From contig CBDCXF010000001.1 in assembly GCA_965223755.1 (NCBI GenBank), positions 1,178,001-1,242,000 of the forward strand: DNA of 64,000 nt, in the 5' to 3' direction. This document shows positions 53,616 to 60,785 of this stretch, in pieces. A program made the position numbers and the translations under genes. The DNA comes from CBDCXF01 sp965223755 (GTDB lineage Bacteria > Acidobacteriota > Thermoanaerobaculia > Multivoradales > JAHEKO01). Each line of letters starts with the position of its first letter. Positions within the stretch are counted from its first letter, which is position 1. The notes beneath the pieces were generated by a model. The model searched no databases. It was not told the DNA's origin and was given only the letters and a program-made list of their open reading frames with translations.

Positions 53616-53670
53616 GAACCCGCGACCAACGGCTTGGAAGGCCGAGACTCTACCACTGAGTTACTCCCGC
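53596..53670 (-). tRNA. tRNA-Gly (anticodon TCC)
   Basis: 75 nt with encoded CCA. Acceptor stem GCGGGAG/CTCCCGC; anticodon loop CTTCCAA between TCGGC and GCCGT; T arm GGTTCGATTCC. Equivalent of E. coli glyT. It is now about 1.8 kb from tRNA-Thr(GGT) and 1.35 kb from tRNA-Tyr instead of adjacent. Confidence 0.97.
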
Positions 53671-53698
53671 CCAAGGGAGCCAGCGAACCGGGCTGGCG

Positions 53699-53727
53699 AT
53701 TTTGGCCAGCCCAGCTTTCTGTGTCAA
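53699..53727 (-). promoter_or_regulatory. Promoter of tRNA-Gly overlapped by an 8-bp hairpin
   Basis: On the minus strand TTGACA (53727-53722), 17 bp, CAAAAT (53704-53699). The -10 box is the loop of a perfect stem GGGCTGGC/GCCAGCCC (53690-53712), so strand opening or a binding protein could be affected. It gives tRNA-Gly its own start, independent of tRNA-Tyr. Confidence 0.55.
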
Positions 53728-53752
53728 CTGAAGCTAACTGGTGGCCCCGTTG

Positions 53753-54610
53753 CTAGGCCTTCTCGGCCTCATCGTCGGTTACCGCGTCGACCACAGCATC
53801 TTTGACATCGCCAGCGGCATCGGCCACTGCTTCAACCGCGTCACCGGCCTTGTCAACAGCCGCATCTGCGGCGTCAGAGGCTGTGTCGACGACGGCGTCA
53901 ACTGCCTCGCCTGCGGCGTCCGCGGCCCCTTCAGCTACATCGCCAGCGAAATCGGCAGTTGCCTCAACGGCATCACCAGCCGTGTCCACAGCGGCTTCGG
54001 CCATGTCACTAGCAGCTTCGACGGCATCGGAGGCTGTTTCCACAACCGCGTCTTTGGCGTCCACCGCTGCATCGGCGACTGCCTCTACCGCATCCTCAGT
54101 CTTGTCGACCGCCGCCTCAGCGAGATCCTCCGCTCCTTCGGCGACATCTTCGGCGGTGTCCACGGCGGCATCTTTGGCGTCGCCGACCTTATCGGCGACC
54201 GCGCCCACGACATCCCCTGCCTTGTCCACTGCCGCTCCGGCGGCTCCGACCACGACATCTTTCGCCGCCACCGCCGTGTCGGCAACCGCTTCAACTGCGT
54301 CACCGGCCGCGTCTACCGCAGCGTCTTTGACGTCGCCCGCCTTGTCGATTGCGGCCTCGGCAAGATCACCTGCCTTATCGAATGCCGCGCCAGCGGTTTC
54401 CACCACCGCGTCTTTGACATCGCCGGCGGTATCGACGACCGCATCAACTGCGTCTTTGGCAAGATCCGCCGCGTCCGAGACGACCTCGGCAGCAGACTCG
54501 GCCAAGCTGTCGGAGGCTTCGGCAACCGCGTCGGCGCCTTCTTCCGTCGTTTCGACGACCTCGTCCTTTGTACCCCACAAACGTTGCCAGAAGCTCTTCT
54601 TATCCGCCAT
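53753..54610 (-). CDS. Ala/Asp/Val-rich hendecad-repeat protein (LEA-like)
   Basis: 285 residues from ATG 54610 (MADKKSFWQRLWGTKDEVVE) with AGGAAAG upstream. After a short Trp-containing head the whole protein is built of 11-residue units of the type DAVVDTAGDVK / EAAIDKAGDVK / DAAVDAAGDAV. This hendecad pattern of amphipathic helices resembles group 3 LEA and related membrane- or stress-associated proteins. It is very acidic, with no Cys and no signal peptide. Function is inferred only by composition (desiccation/membrane protection or structural filament). It separates tRNA-Gly from tRNA-Tyr. Long plus-strand open frames opposite it arise from the GC-rich repeats. Confidence 0.75.
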   Translation of the reverse strand: MADKKSFWQRLWGTKDEVVETTEEGADAVAEASDSLAESAAEVVSDAADLAKDAVDAVVDTAGDVKDAVVETAGAAFDKAGDLAEAAIDKAGDVKDAAVDAAGDAVEAVADTAVAAKDVVVGAAGAAVDKAGDVVGAVADKVGDAKDAAVDTAEDVAEGAEDLAEAAVDKTEDAVEAVADAAVDAKDAVVETASDAVEAASDMAEAAVDTAGDAVEATADFAGDVAEGAADAAGEAVDAVVDTASDAADAAVDKAGDAVEAVADAAGDVKDAVVDAVTDDEAEKA

Positions 54611-54719
54611 TTCACTTTCCTCCGGTTGCGAAAACCAGTTTCGGACAATTCTTATATCACGCCGCCCGAAGGCCGCTTCGATCAGCCCCCTGCCTTTCCG
54701 GCTAGCTGGCTTGGTTAAA

Positions 54720-55041
54720 GAGAAGTGCAGATGGGTGGATTTGCTTCGGAGCGCCATGGCCGACAACCGCGCCGCGATCTCCGGAAGACATCAACCTCGG
54801 CATGAGCGAACGAAGTGAGCGAATTGTAAAGGTACTGGATCGCTCCCGAGTGCAGTGGCCGGAGGCTGCGGCATGACGACCGAAGACATCGACCTCGCCA
54901 GAGCGAATGAAGTGAGCGGGTTGTGCAGGTAGTGGATTCGCTCCTGAGCGCCGTGGCCACTGGCCGCGGCGCGACGACCGAAGACATCGACCTCCGCCAG
55001 GAGCGAACGAAAGTGAGCGAATGGTGGAGGTGGATGGATTC
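54720..55041 (-). repeat. tRNA-Tyr-derived ~100-bp tandem repeats (3.2 copies)
   Basis: In the minus direction, starting inside the tRNA-Tyr T arm, three units of 101, 99 and 99 bp (54941-55041, 54842-54940, 54743-54841) are followed by a ~20-bp partial copy (54720-54742). Each begins with a degenerate copy of the last ~20 bp of tRNA-Tyr. The body follows: TTCGCTCACTT...GTTCGCTC, a GAGGTCGATGTCTTCGGTCG segment, a GC-rich hairpin (for example GCCGTGGCC/GGCCGCGGC at 54951-54971) and GCTCAGGAGC. This matches the general layout of the E. coli tyrT repeats (rtT RNA locus). Confidence 0.85.
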
Positions 55042-55108
55042 GAACCACCGTAGGGCGTTGCCCGACAGATTTACAGTCTGTTGCCATTGACCGCTCGGCC
55101 ACACCTCC
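55022..55108 (-). tRNA. tRNA-Tyr (anticodon GTA)
   Basis: 87 nt, class II with a long variable arm (CGGGCAACGCCCTACG region), encoded CCA. Acceptor stem GGAGGTG/CACCTCC; anticodon stem CAGA/TCTG around CTGTAAA. Equivalent of E. coli tyrU. Followed by tandem copies of its own 3' end. Confidence 0.97.
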
Positions 55109-55127
55109 ACGTCACGGCCAGCGGTGA

Positions 55128-55157
55128 ACCTTAGGAGAACTCAGGTGGTCTAGTCAA
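55128..55157 (-). promoter_or_regulatory. Promoter of tRNA-Tyr
   Basis: On the minus strand TTGACT (55157-55152), 18 bp, TAAGGT (55133-55128), about 20 bp from the tRNA 5' end. It lies between tRNA-Tyr and the truncated tRNA-Thr(TGT), so tRNA-Tyr is still transcribed after the insertion upstream. Confidence 0.55.
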
Positions 55158-55188
55158 CGCCTGACAGATTGTTGGGCCGCGATAGAAA

Positions 55189-55234
55189 TGGAGCCGGCAC
55201 TCGGATTCGAACCGAGGACCTGCTGATTACAAGT
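55189..55234 (-). pseudogene. 3' half of tRNA-Thr(TGT): attachment site (att) of a genomic island
   Basis: The minus strand reads ACTTGTAA (anticodon loop with TGT), TCAGC, variable loop, T arm with GGTTCGAATCC, acceptor 3' strand TGCCGGC and TCCA. The 5' half (acceptor, D arm, 5' anticodon stem) is missing: just before the anticodon loop the sequence becomes unrelated (GAGCCATA). This is how a tyrosine-recombinase island leaves a displaced tRNA 3' end. The integrase gene starts 154 bp away. The intact gene is expected at the far end of the island, outside the window. Confidence 0.85.
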
Positions 55235-55387
55235 TATGGCTCGACACTTTTCTGAAATTCGCTGATATTTGAAACATCAATGAATAATTGACGTTTCTCT
55301 TGATTCGGTTGGACCGAGTATGCCACGATATGACCCTCGGTGATTACCCCGTGATTACCGTCCCGACCCACTGACTTTCTGCTACGC
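55235..55387 (+). promoter_or_regulatory. Integrase upstream region with direct repeats
   Basis: Contains two copies of GTGATTACC (55340-55348 and 55351-55359), 11 bp apart, probable arm-type sites for the integrase or a regulator. TTGATTCGG begins at 55300, in a segment resembling one at 63598-63634. No confident -35/-10 pair assigned. Confidence 0.4.
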
Positions 55388-56617
55388 ATGAAACGGAAGC
55401 TGACCAAACGTACCATAGACGCCCTCAAAGGCGCTGAACGGCCTGTATTTGTGTGGGATACCGAAGTCACGGGCTTTGGGGTCAAAGTGCTCGTGTCAGG
55501 TGCCAAATCGTTCGTGTTTCAATATCGCGTCCCTGGAGCTGGTAGAGCTGACAATGCTCGCAGAATCACACTTGGTCGTTATGGAGACCTGACTGTCGAG
55601 CACGCCAAGCGCATTGCGGCCTCCATGCTCCTTGAAGTCAAAGCAGGTGGTGATCCTGCCGCCAAGCGACAGACCGCCAAGTCCCCAACCGTTGCAGAAC
55701 TGTGCGAGCGGTTTCTTGTGGAGTACCTCCCCAGCAAGAAGCGACCACCGACCCAATCCACGGTCCGCAATTACGACAGCTCGATTCGGTGTCACATCGT
55801 GCCCAAGCTAGGCAAGAAAAAGGTCAACACGATCAAGCTCCAAGACATCGAACGACTGCATCAGAGCTTGCGACAAAAGCCCTACACCGCTAACCGTATG
55901 CTCTCGGTCCTACAGCAAGCCTTCGACCAAGCCGAAGCCTGGGGCTGGAGAGAGCAACACACCAACCCCGTGGTGCACGTCGATCGCTACCCCGAAGAAC
56001 GGCGAGGTGCCAAGAAAGACGTGATGCTCTCCCCTGACCAAATGGCCGCCTTGCTCGATGCCATTGAGCAGTACGAGCAAGACGGTGGCGATCCGTACTC
56101 GTGTGGAGCAATCCGCCTTGCCTTTTGGACAGGTTGGCGGATCGGTGAAGTGCTCTCACTCCAGTGGAAGCATGTCGATCTTGAGACTGGTATTGCCAAA
56201 CTCACCCACACCAAGACTGAAGCAGAAGAATATCGACAACTCCCCGATGAAGCGATTCGTGTTTTGGAATCCCTTGACGAAGTGGTCGGCAATCCCTATG
56301 TGTTCCCTGGCATCGGCACCACAGGTCACATCACCACCGTCAAGAAAGCGTGGCAGCGCGTCAGGAAAGACGCGGAACTCGACAGCCTCGAAGGACTTGG
56401 CGCGCTGCGGTTGCATGATTTGAGGCATAACGTGGTTTCATGGGACGTCTCACGTGGAGCCTCGCTTGAAGTTGCTGGCAAGAACGTTGGGCACAAATCA
56501 CGGCAAGCAACCGAAATCTACGCGCACTTTGCACCCAATGCCTTGAAGCGTGCAGCTAATGAACGAGCAAGTGCGATGCGGGAGGCTGTTAATAAATCTC
56601 GACAGTCACCACCCTAG
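55388..56617 (+). CDS. Tyrosine recombinase / phage-type integrase
   Basis: 409 residues. The N-terminal DUF4102-type arm-binding domain (~1-85) has FVWDTEVTGFGVKVLVSGAK and RRITLGRYGDLTVEHAKRIA; the core-binding SAM-like domain (~105-190) follows. The catalytic domain has Arg in FWTGWRIGEVLSLQW, H-x2-R in LHDLRHNVVSW, His in VGHKS and the nucleophile Tyr in TEIYAHF. All residues of the R-H-R-H-Y set are present. It directly flanks the tRNA-Thr 3' remnant, so this is the enzyme that inserted the island. Converges with the next gene at a distance of 17 bp. Confidence 0.95.
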   Translation: MKRKLTKRTIDALKGAERPVFVWDTEVTGFGVKVLVSGAKSFVFQYRVPGAGRADNARRITLGRYGDLTVEHAKRIAASMLLEVKAGGDPAAKRQTAKSPTVAELCERFLVEYLPSKKRPPTQSTVRNYDSSIRCHIVPKLGKKKVNTIKLQDIERLHQSLRQKPYTANRMLSVLQQAFDQAEAWGWREQHTNPVVHVDRYPEERRGAKKDVMLSPDQMAALLDAIEQYEQDGGDPYSCGAIRLAFWTGWRIGEVLSLQWKHVDLETGIAKLTHTKTEAEEYRQLPDEAIRVLESLDEVVGNPYVFPGIGTTGHITTVKKAWQRVRKDAELDSLEGLGALRLHDLRHNVVSWDVSRGASLEVAGKNVGHKSRQATEIYAHFAPNALKRAANERASAMREAVNKSRQSPP

Positions 56618-56634
56618 TCATGCTCGGATCAGCT

Positions 56635-57810
56635 TCAGCCAGCGGTTCTCTTGTGCCTAATGAGAATTCCCGACGTGTCCTCTTGGGAGAGCCTTGTCAG
56701 ATGAATTTTCTTTCCACCACCCGCAGAACCGTCCTCGGCTTCAGTTACAACAAATGAAACACCGTTTCTTGTTGGCGGCGCGGTCATGGAGACCCTCCCG
56801 AGATTCTTCACCAACAATCCCGCGGCTGTTATTTGGAGCTCAAACAGATTGTCATTTTCCTCACCTGAAATTGACTCGCGGAAATAGACCCTGCCGTTAC
56901 GGGCGAATTCATACCCATAGACAGATGATCCGTCGCTGATTACCGGCGACAAGGTTGCCTTGTCCAACACAACCGATGGCGTTCGCGCGCCAGTTGCACC
57001 GCTGTCCGCGATGTCCAGACCAACGGCCGAATCAGCATACTCAAGCCAAATCAGTTCGTTTGCGTTTTGGTACGCGATCTGAGTTGCCTCTTCTCCAGCG
57101 TTTTCTAGGATCACCACGACGGTGCAGTCGCTGTCCACCTGCACCAAGTTCTGGCCCCATTGAGCTAGCACCGCTGGGTTATGACCCACGGCATCACGCT
57201 CGATCAAAATGAACTGATCCGTCATGTCAAAACCACCGTAGAACGGCTCCGTGAAAATGGAGTCGTCTAACGAGCAAGTTGTGGCCCGTCCTTTTTTCAA
57301 GCTGCCGAACACAACTTCAGCTGTGTCATAGCCAAATTCAGCAACTGCCCAGGTCCCGTTCTTAAGTATTTGCAGATCAGCACCGTTACCGAAGATCCCA
57401 AGCTCGCGGGAATCAAGCTCAAGCTCGGGCTGCTGATCCGCGTTTCGGACACGAAAGACTTGATGAAAATACTGGGCATCGTCGCGATCATCACGACCAG
57501 AGACAACGATCCGATCAATCTTTCCAGATGATGCTCTTTCGAATACATCGACTCGATTCGCCAAGATTCCTAGAAAAGTCCAATGACCCAGCCTTTTGCC
57601 TTCAGAATCAACCCAGTATGCGTCAGTCCCAACACCCTTGCGAGGAGACGTAATGATGATGCCTTCTCCAGAGTCGAGAAAACTAGCGTCTTCAAACTCC
57701 TGTCCATTCACCAACTCAATGCCTTGTTGACCCCCGGCCCCGACTAAGAGTTCAGCACCGACCACAACCACCGCGAGGCCCAAAACAATCCAGGTATTTT
57801 TCTTATTCAT
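56635..57810 (-). CDS. Exported protein of unknown function, partner of an M23 peptidase gene
   Basis: 391 residues. An N-terminal signal or anchor (TWIVLGLAVVVVGAELLVGA) is followed by a beta-rich region with repeated W/Y/G-containing strands (GTDAYWVDSEGKRLGHWTFL; GTWAVAEFGYDTAEVVFGSL; NELIWLEYADSAVGLDIADS) that could form a beta-propeller. No catalytic motif recognised. AGGAGG lies 4 nt before the ATG. It starts 8 bp after the M23 peptidase gene, so the two form an operon in the island. Confidence 0.7.
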   Translation of the reverse strand: MNKKNTWIVLGLAVVVVGAELLVGAGGQQGIELVNGQEFEDASFLDSGEGIIITSPRKGVGTDAYWVDSEGKRLGHWTFLGILANRVDVFERASSGKIDRIVVSGRDDRDDAQYFHQVFRVRNADQQPELELDSRELGIFGNGADLQILKNGTWAVAEFGYDTAEVVFGSLKKGRATTCSLDDSIFTEPFYGGFDMTDQFILIERDAVGHNPAVLAQWGQNLVQVDSDCTVVVILENAGEEATQIAYQNANELIWLEYADSAVGLDIADSGATGARTPSVVLDKATLSPVISDGSSVYGYEFARNGRVYFRESISGEENDNLFELQITAAGLLVKNLGRVSMTAPPTRNGVSFVVTEAEDGSAGGGKKIHLTRLSQEDTSGILIRHKRTAG

Positions 57811-57818
57811 TGCTCCTC

Positions 57819-58538
57819 CTAGCAGCCGTTCGGGTTCAGCTGTGACGACGATGGCTTGTTATCAGTCTTCATGAAGTATTCCCAGTACTTGCTTCGATCT
57901 TTTTTTCGGTGCACAAGGTGGAGATGCGGCCCCGAGGAATTACCGGTGTTTCCGACTGTGCCTATGACTTCCCCAGGTAGAACCGTGTGCCCTTTCCTTG
58001 CGCGCTGGTCATTGAGGTGGCAATACCAACTATCAGTGCCATCCCCGTGGTCAACGATGATGCCCTTTCCACATTTCGAGTTATAGAACACATTCGAAAC
58101 CTTGCCTTTTCTCCAGTTTCTCACCCAATCGCCAATGTCACCTTGGATGTCAACACCAGTATGATCTCTGGGATTCGGGCCTCCATATTTCTTACCGAGT
58201 CGATCGCCAGTGTCGAAGTTTTTCGCGCAGGCATCATTGGTTTCTACCGGATCCTGCCATTTGTCGACCGTGCCATCTTGATCACCATCGTAGCGCGTGC
58301 CGCTCTTATCTCGGGCAAAGTACCTGTCCGCCTCCTCAACTATCCGCGTCCTAACAGCTCCGCAATACTCGATGTAGTGGCGATACACGGTCACGGTGAT
58401 CGAGTTGTAGTCCTCGACGATGACCTTCGTACTGCCTGTGTACAGCAATGTACAGTTGGCAGGAGCGGCTCGAAGCGTTGAAACGCCCATAGAGGATACC
58501 CCTGCAAGAACCATGGCCAAATATCGTCGTCGAATCAC
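57819..58538 (-). CDS. Secreted M23-family metallopeptidase
   Basis: 239 residues from GTG 58538, preceded by AAGGAGGAG. Signal peptide ~5-25 (YLAMVLAGVSSMGVSTLRAA). An EF-hand-like calcium loop, YDGDQDGTVDKW, lies mid-protein. The lysostaphin-type peptidase domain has the zinc ligands in HTGVDIQG (H-x3-D) and HLHLVH (H-x-H), plus GTVGNTGNSSGPHLH. Such enzymes cut peptide cross-links in peptidoglycan or other proteins. Six or more Cys suggest disulfides and export. First gene of a two-gene island operon. Confidence 0.88.
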   Translation of the reverse strand: MIRRRYLAMVLAGVSSMGVSTLRAAPANCTLLYTGSTKVIVEDYNSITVTVYRHYIEYCGAVRTRIVEEADRYFARDKSGTRYDGDQDGTVDKWQDPVETNDACAKNFDTGDRLGKKYGGPNPRDHTGVDIQGDIGDWVRNWRKGKVSNVFYNSKCGKGIIVDHGDGTDSWYCHLNDQRARKGHTVLPGEVIGTVGNTGNSSGPHLHLVHRKKDRSKYWEYFMKTDNKPSSSQLNPNGC

Positions 58539-58644
58539 ATCCTCCTCCTTGTAAGCCACGGCGCTCGCTCGCAAGCACTTGCGCCAACCTAATGCGAACA
58601 CGCAAAGCGTAGCGAAAGTGCACCTATCGTAGCTGTGATGGCCG

Positions 58645-60171
58645 TCACCCGGATTCTTGGGTGCGACGGCTTGCAAAGTCCCACAGCGCGTCCATAATGG
58701 AGGTCATCTCGGACTTTCGAGTTTCGGACTGACCTGTGGACCCGTTTAGGACGCAGGGAGCATCGGCGAGGATGCTGAATGGCTTCGCTGGCTCAACGGT
58801 AAGCTCTCGCTCCGAGAGCAGGCGGTTCGAGCTAACGATCCGCAGCATTCGCCGTTTCTCTGCGTCATCTACATCTGCATAGGTTTGTTGAGCGCTCGAC
58901 GCGAGTTCGAGCGCTTCTTCAATGGTTTGGCGGATTTCTTCGAGAGTGTCGTTGGGTTCGTCGATCTGTTGCTGGAGTGTCGCTCGCTTCTTGGTTAGTT
59001 TTTTCTTGGTCTTGCGGTAGAGATCAGATTCGATGTCGCCGTCGAGATATCCGTTGGTGAGACGTTCGAATCGGGCTTCGACACGGCCCAGTTCTCGCTT
59101 GAGCCGCACTTCCTGCTTCTCCGCTGTCTCGCCATACGCGGCAGTTTTCTTCTCTAGGTACTCGCGCGCAAAGTCTTGGTGTGGACAACCAAGTGTGACT
59201 TTCTTGAGCACCTCCTCCACGTGCTCATCGAGTAGTTCTTCTCTCGCGGTCTTGGTCGGACAGCCTTTCTTTTGGCAGCGGTAGTAGACGTGGCCTTTGT
59301 GGCACTCGGGCACGAGGAAGCGACCACAAAGTCCGCAGTTGAAGAGCTTGCGATATCGGTAGTGGTGGGTGGTCTTGCCGACGACGGTCTTGCCGTCGAG
59401 CGTCTTCTGGACTTTCTCGAACAGCTTTCGTGAGACAAGTGGCTCGTGCTTGCCCTGGTACACGGTGTCGTGGGTTTCGAGGTCAATGAGTCCCTTGTAG
59501 AAGGGATTGCGCAGAATGGTGCCGACTTGAGACTTGAAAACACGCTTGTTGCCCTTCGTTCGTAATCCAAGCTCGTAGAGCAGCTCTGCTAGCTTCTCAA
59601 TGCTGTACTCGCCTGTTGCATAGAGCTGGAAGGCTTTGGTAATCAGCGGTCCTCGAATGGGATCGACACCTTTGGGCTTTCCTGGTCCTTCGTCGGTATA
59701 GCCAATGGGTGCGGTGAATGGATACAGGCCCTGCTTCAGCCGTCCTCGGTGGCCCTTCTTGGTTTCTTCGGAAAGATTGCGGATGTAGTCGGCTGCAATC
59801 ACTGCTTGCAGGTCAGCGGAGAGTCTGCCGCCCCGCGTGTTGAGATCGAGGGATTCATGCGAGAAGTGGACTTCATAGCCTTCGTCCATGAGTTCTCCGA
59901 GGTCCGCCCAATCGCGCAGGTTCCTCGCACTGCGGTCAATCTTGTGGATGACGACACCGCGTGCTGCACCCTTTCTGATCCGCGAGAGCATGTCAGTGAA
60001 CACGGGCCTACCTTGCTTGGCCGCAGTTTCCTTTTCTTCGAGGTATTCGATGATCTCGATGTCGTGGCGTGAGGAGTACGCGGCAATGGAATCACGCTGT
60101 TCACCGAGTGAGGTGTTGTCTCCTTGTTTTTTTGCACTGGATACGCGCGTGTAGCCGAACAGTGGCGTCAT
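58645..60171 (-). CDS. Large serine recombinase
   Basis: 508 residues. The N-terminal resolvase domain (~1-140) has FGYTRVSSAKKQGDNTSLGE with the nucleophilic Ser, and IHKIDRSARNLRDWADLGEL. The recombinase domain (~160-260) has NPFYKGLIDLETHDTVYQGK. The zinc-ribbon has FNCGLCGRF and YYRCQKKGCPTK, and a long coiled coil runs ~340-430. This is an integrase/transposase-type serine recombinase, a second DNA-mobility enzyme inside an island already carrying a tyrosine integrase. ATG overlaps the upstream small gene by 4 bp. Its own attachment sites were not found. Confidence 0.92.
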   Translation of the reverse strand: MTPLFGYTRVSSAKKQGDNTSLGEQRDSIAAYSSRHDIEIIEYLEEKETAAKQGRPVFTDMLSRIRKGAARGVVIHKIDRSARNLRDWADLGELMDEGYEVHFSHESLDLNTRGGRLSADLQAVIAADYIRNLSEETKKGHRGRLKQGLYPFTAPIGYTDEGPGKPKGVDPIRGPLITKAFQLYATGEYSIEKLAELLYELGLRTKGNKRVFKSQVGTILRNPFYKGLIDLETHDTVYQGKHEPLVSRKLFEKVQKTLDGKTVVGKTTHHYRYRKLFNCGLCGRFLVPECHKGHVYYRCQKKGCPTKTAREELLDEHVEEVLKKVTLGCPHQDFAREYLEKKTAAYGETAEKQEVRLKRELGRVEARFERLTNGYLDGDIESDLYRKTKKKLTKKRATLQQQIDEPNDTLEEIRQTIEEALELASSAQQTYADVDDAEKRRMLRIVSSNRLLSERELTVEPAKPFSILADAPCVLNGSTGQSETRKSEMTSIMDALWDFASRRTQESG

Positions 60172-60371
60172 GCATGGTGTGAGTTACGGCTGGTAGTGGA
60201 TTCGACTTCTTCAAGGTACGCCGAGCTTCCCGGCTCGTCAAGCGATCCTTCCCGTCGTCGCTTCTCTGCGATCTCGTATATGAGATCGAGGTACGCCGTG
60301 AAGCGCTCTTCCGCGTCTTCGATTTCCTCATCGGGTATTCCTGGAAACAGATCTTTGAAGTCCATGGTCAT
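60168..60371 (-). CDS. Small acidic protein coupled to the serine recombinase
   Basis: 67 residues from ATG 60371 (ATG 60365 or TTG 60410 are alternatives; none has a good ribosome site). MTMDFKDLFPGIPDEEIEDA followed by helical RFTAYLDLIYEIAEKRRREG. Its stop overlaps the recombinase start (ATGA), the usual sign of translational coupling. Family unknown. It may regulate or accompany the recombinase, for example as a directionality or immunity factor; that is speculation. Confidence 0.6.
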   Translation of the reverse strand: MTMDFKDLFPGIPDEEIEDAEERFTAYLDLIYEIAEKRRREGSLDEPGSSAYLEEVESTTSRNSHHA

Positions 60372-60410
60372 ACGGTAGCGAGGATTAGATGCTGTTGGGA
60401 AACAGCCCAA

Positions 60411-60785
60411 CCTGCCGATGCGGCAGGATGTTCTGGTGGCACTGACAACGCAGTGCGGGTATACCGAAGTGGATGCAAGAAGCGGCTCATGCTCCCACGG
60501 TAGCGAGGGAAAGCGGTGACCGACAAGGGGTCACGATGTGCGCCTTGTGCAACTTGTGGCGTCTTGCTCTGCTGTGGATATCTCATACGGTGATGGTGTA
60601 CGAGAGCGCAGGTTTCGGCTCGGGCAGAATGTGCAGAAATCGCTCATCGAGCCCTATACCACCGCGTCAACGCTCCGTATGCTGATTGTGATCGCAGAGC
60701 CCAAATGCGTCACGTGAACTCGTGTCGCGGAGACGAACCTCCGCTCACGTGCGCATATTGCAATCAGTCCGTATTGTTTTCTCAT
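60411..60785. other. Spacer with adjacent hairpins between divergent genes
   Basis: About 375 bp with no supported gene. It includes a perfect hairpin CCTGCCG-ATG-CGGCAGG (60411-60427), next to GCTGTT-GGGA-AACAGC (60391-60406) inside the possible 5' end of the small gene. The 12-mer ACGGTAGCGAGG occurs at about 60372 and again at about 60497. This probably holds the promoters of the two divergent units. Confidence 0.4.

Noticed and set aside
53741..54818. Two plus-strand open frames of over 320 codons opposite the hendecad-repeat gene
   Set aside because: All frames stay open because the coding repeat is built of GC-rich units. The minus frame alone has a ribosome site, an ordinary N-terminal head and a regular 11-residue amphipathic pattern.
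53276..55041. CRISPR array
   Set aside because: The repeats around tRNA-Gly and tRNA-Tyr are long, degenerate, of unequal length and contain tRNA 3' ends; there are no uniform spacers and no cas genes.
55189..55234. Functional tRNA-Thr(TGT)
   Set aside because: Only the 3' half from the anticodon loop is present; no acceptor 5' strand, D arm or 5' anticodon stem can be found upstream on the minus strand.
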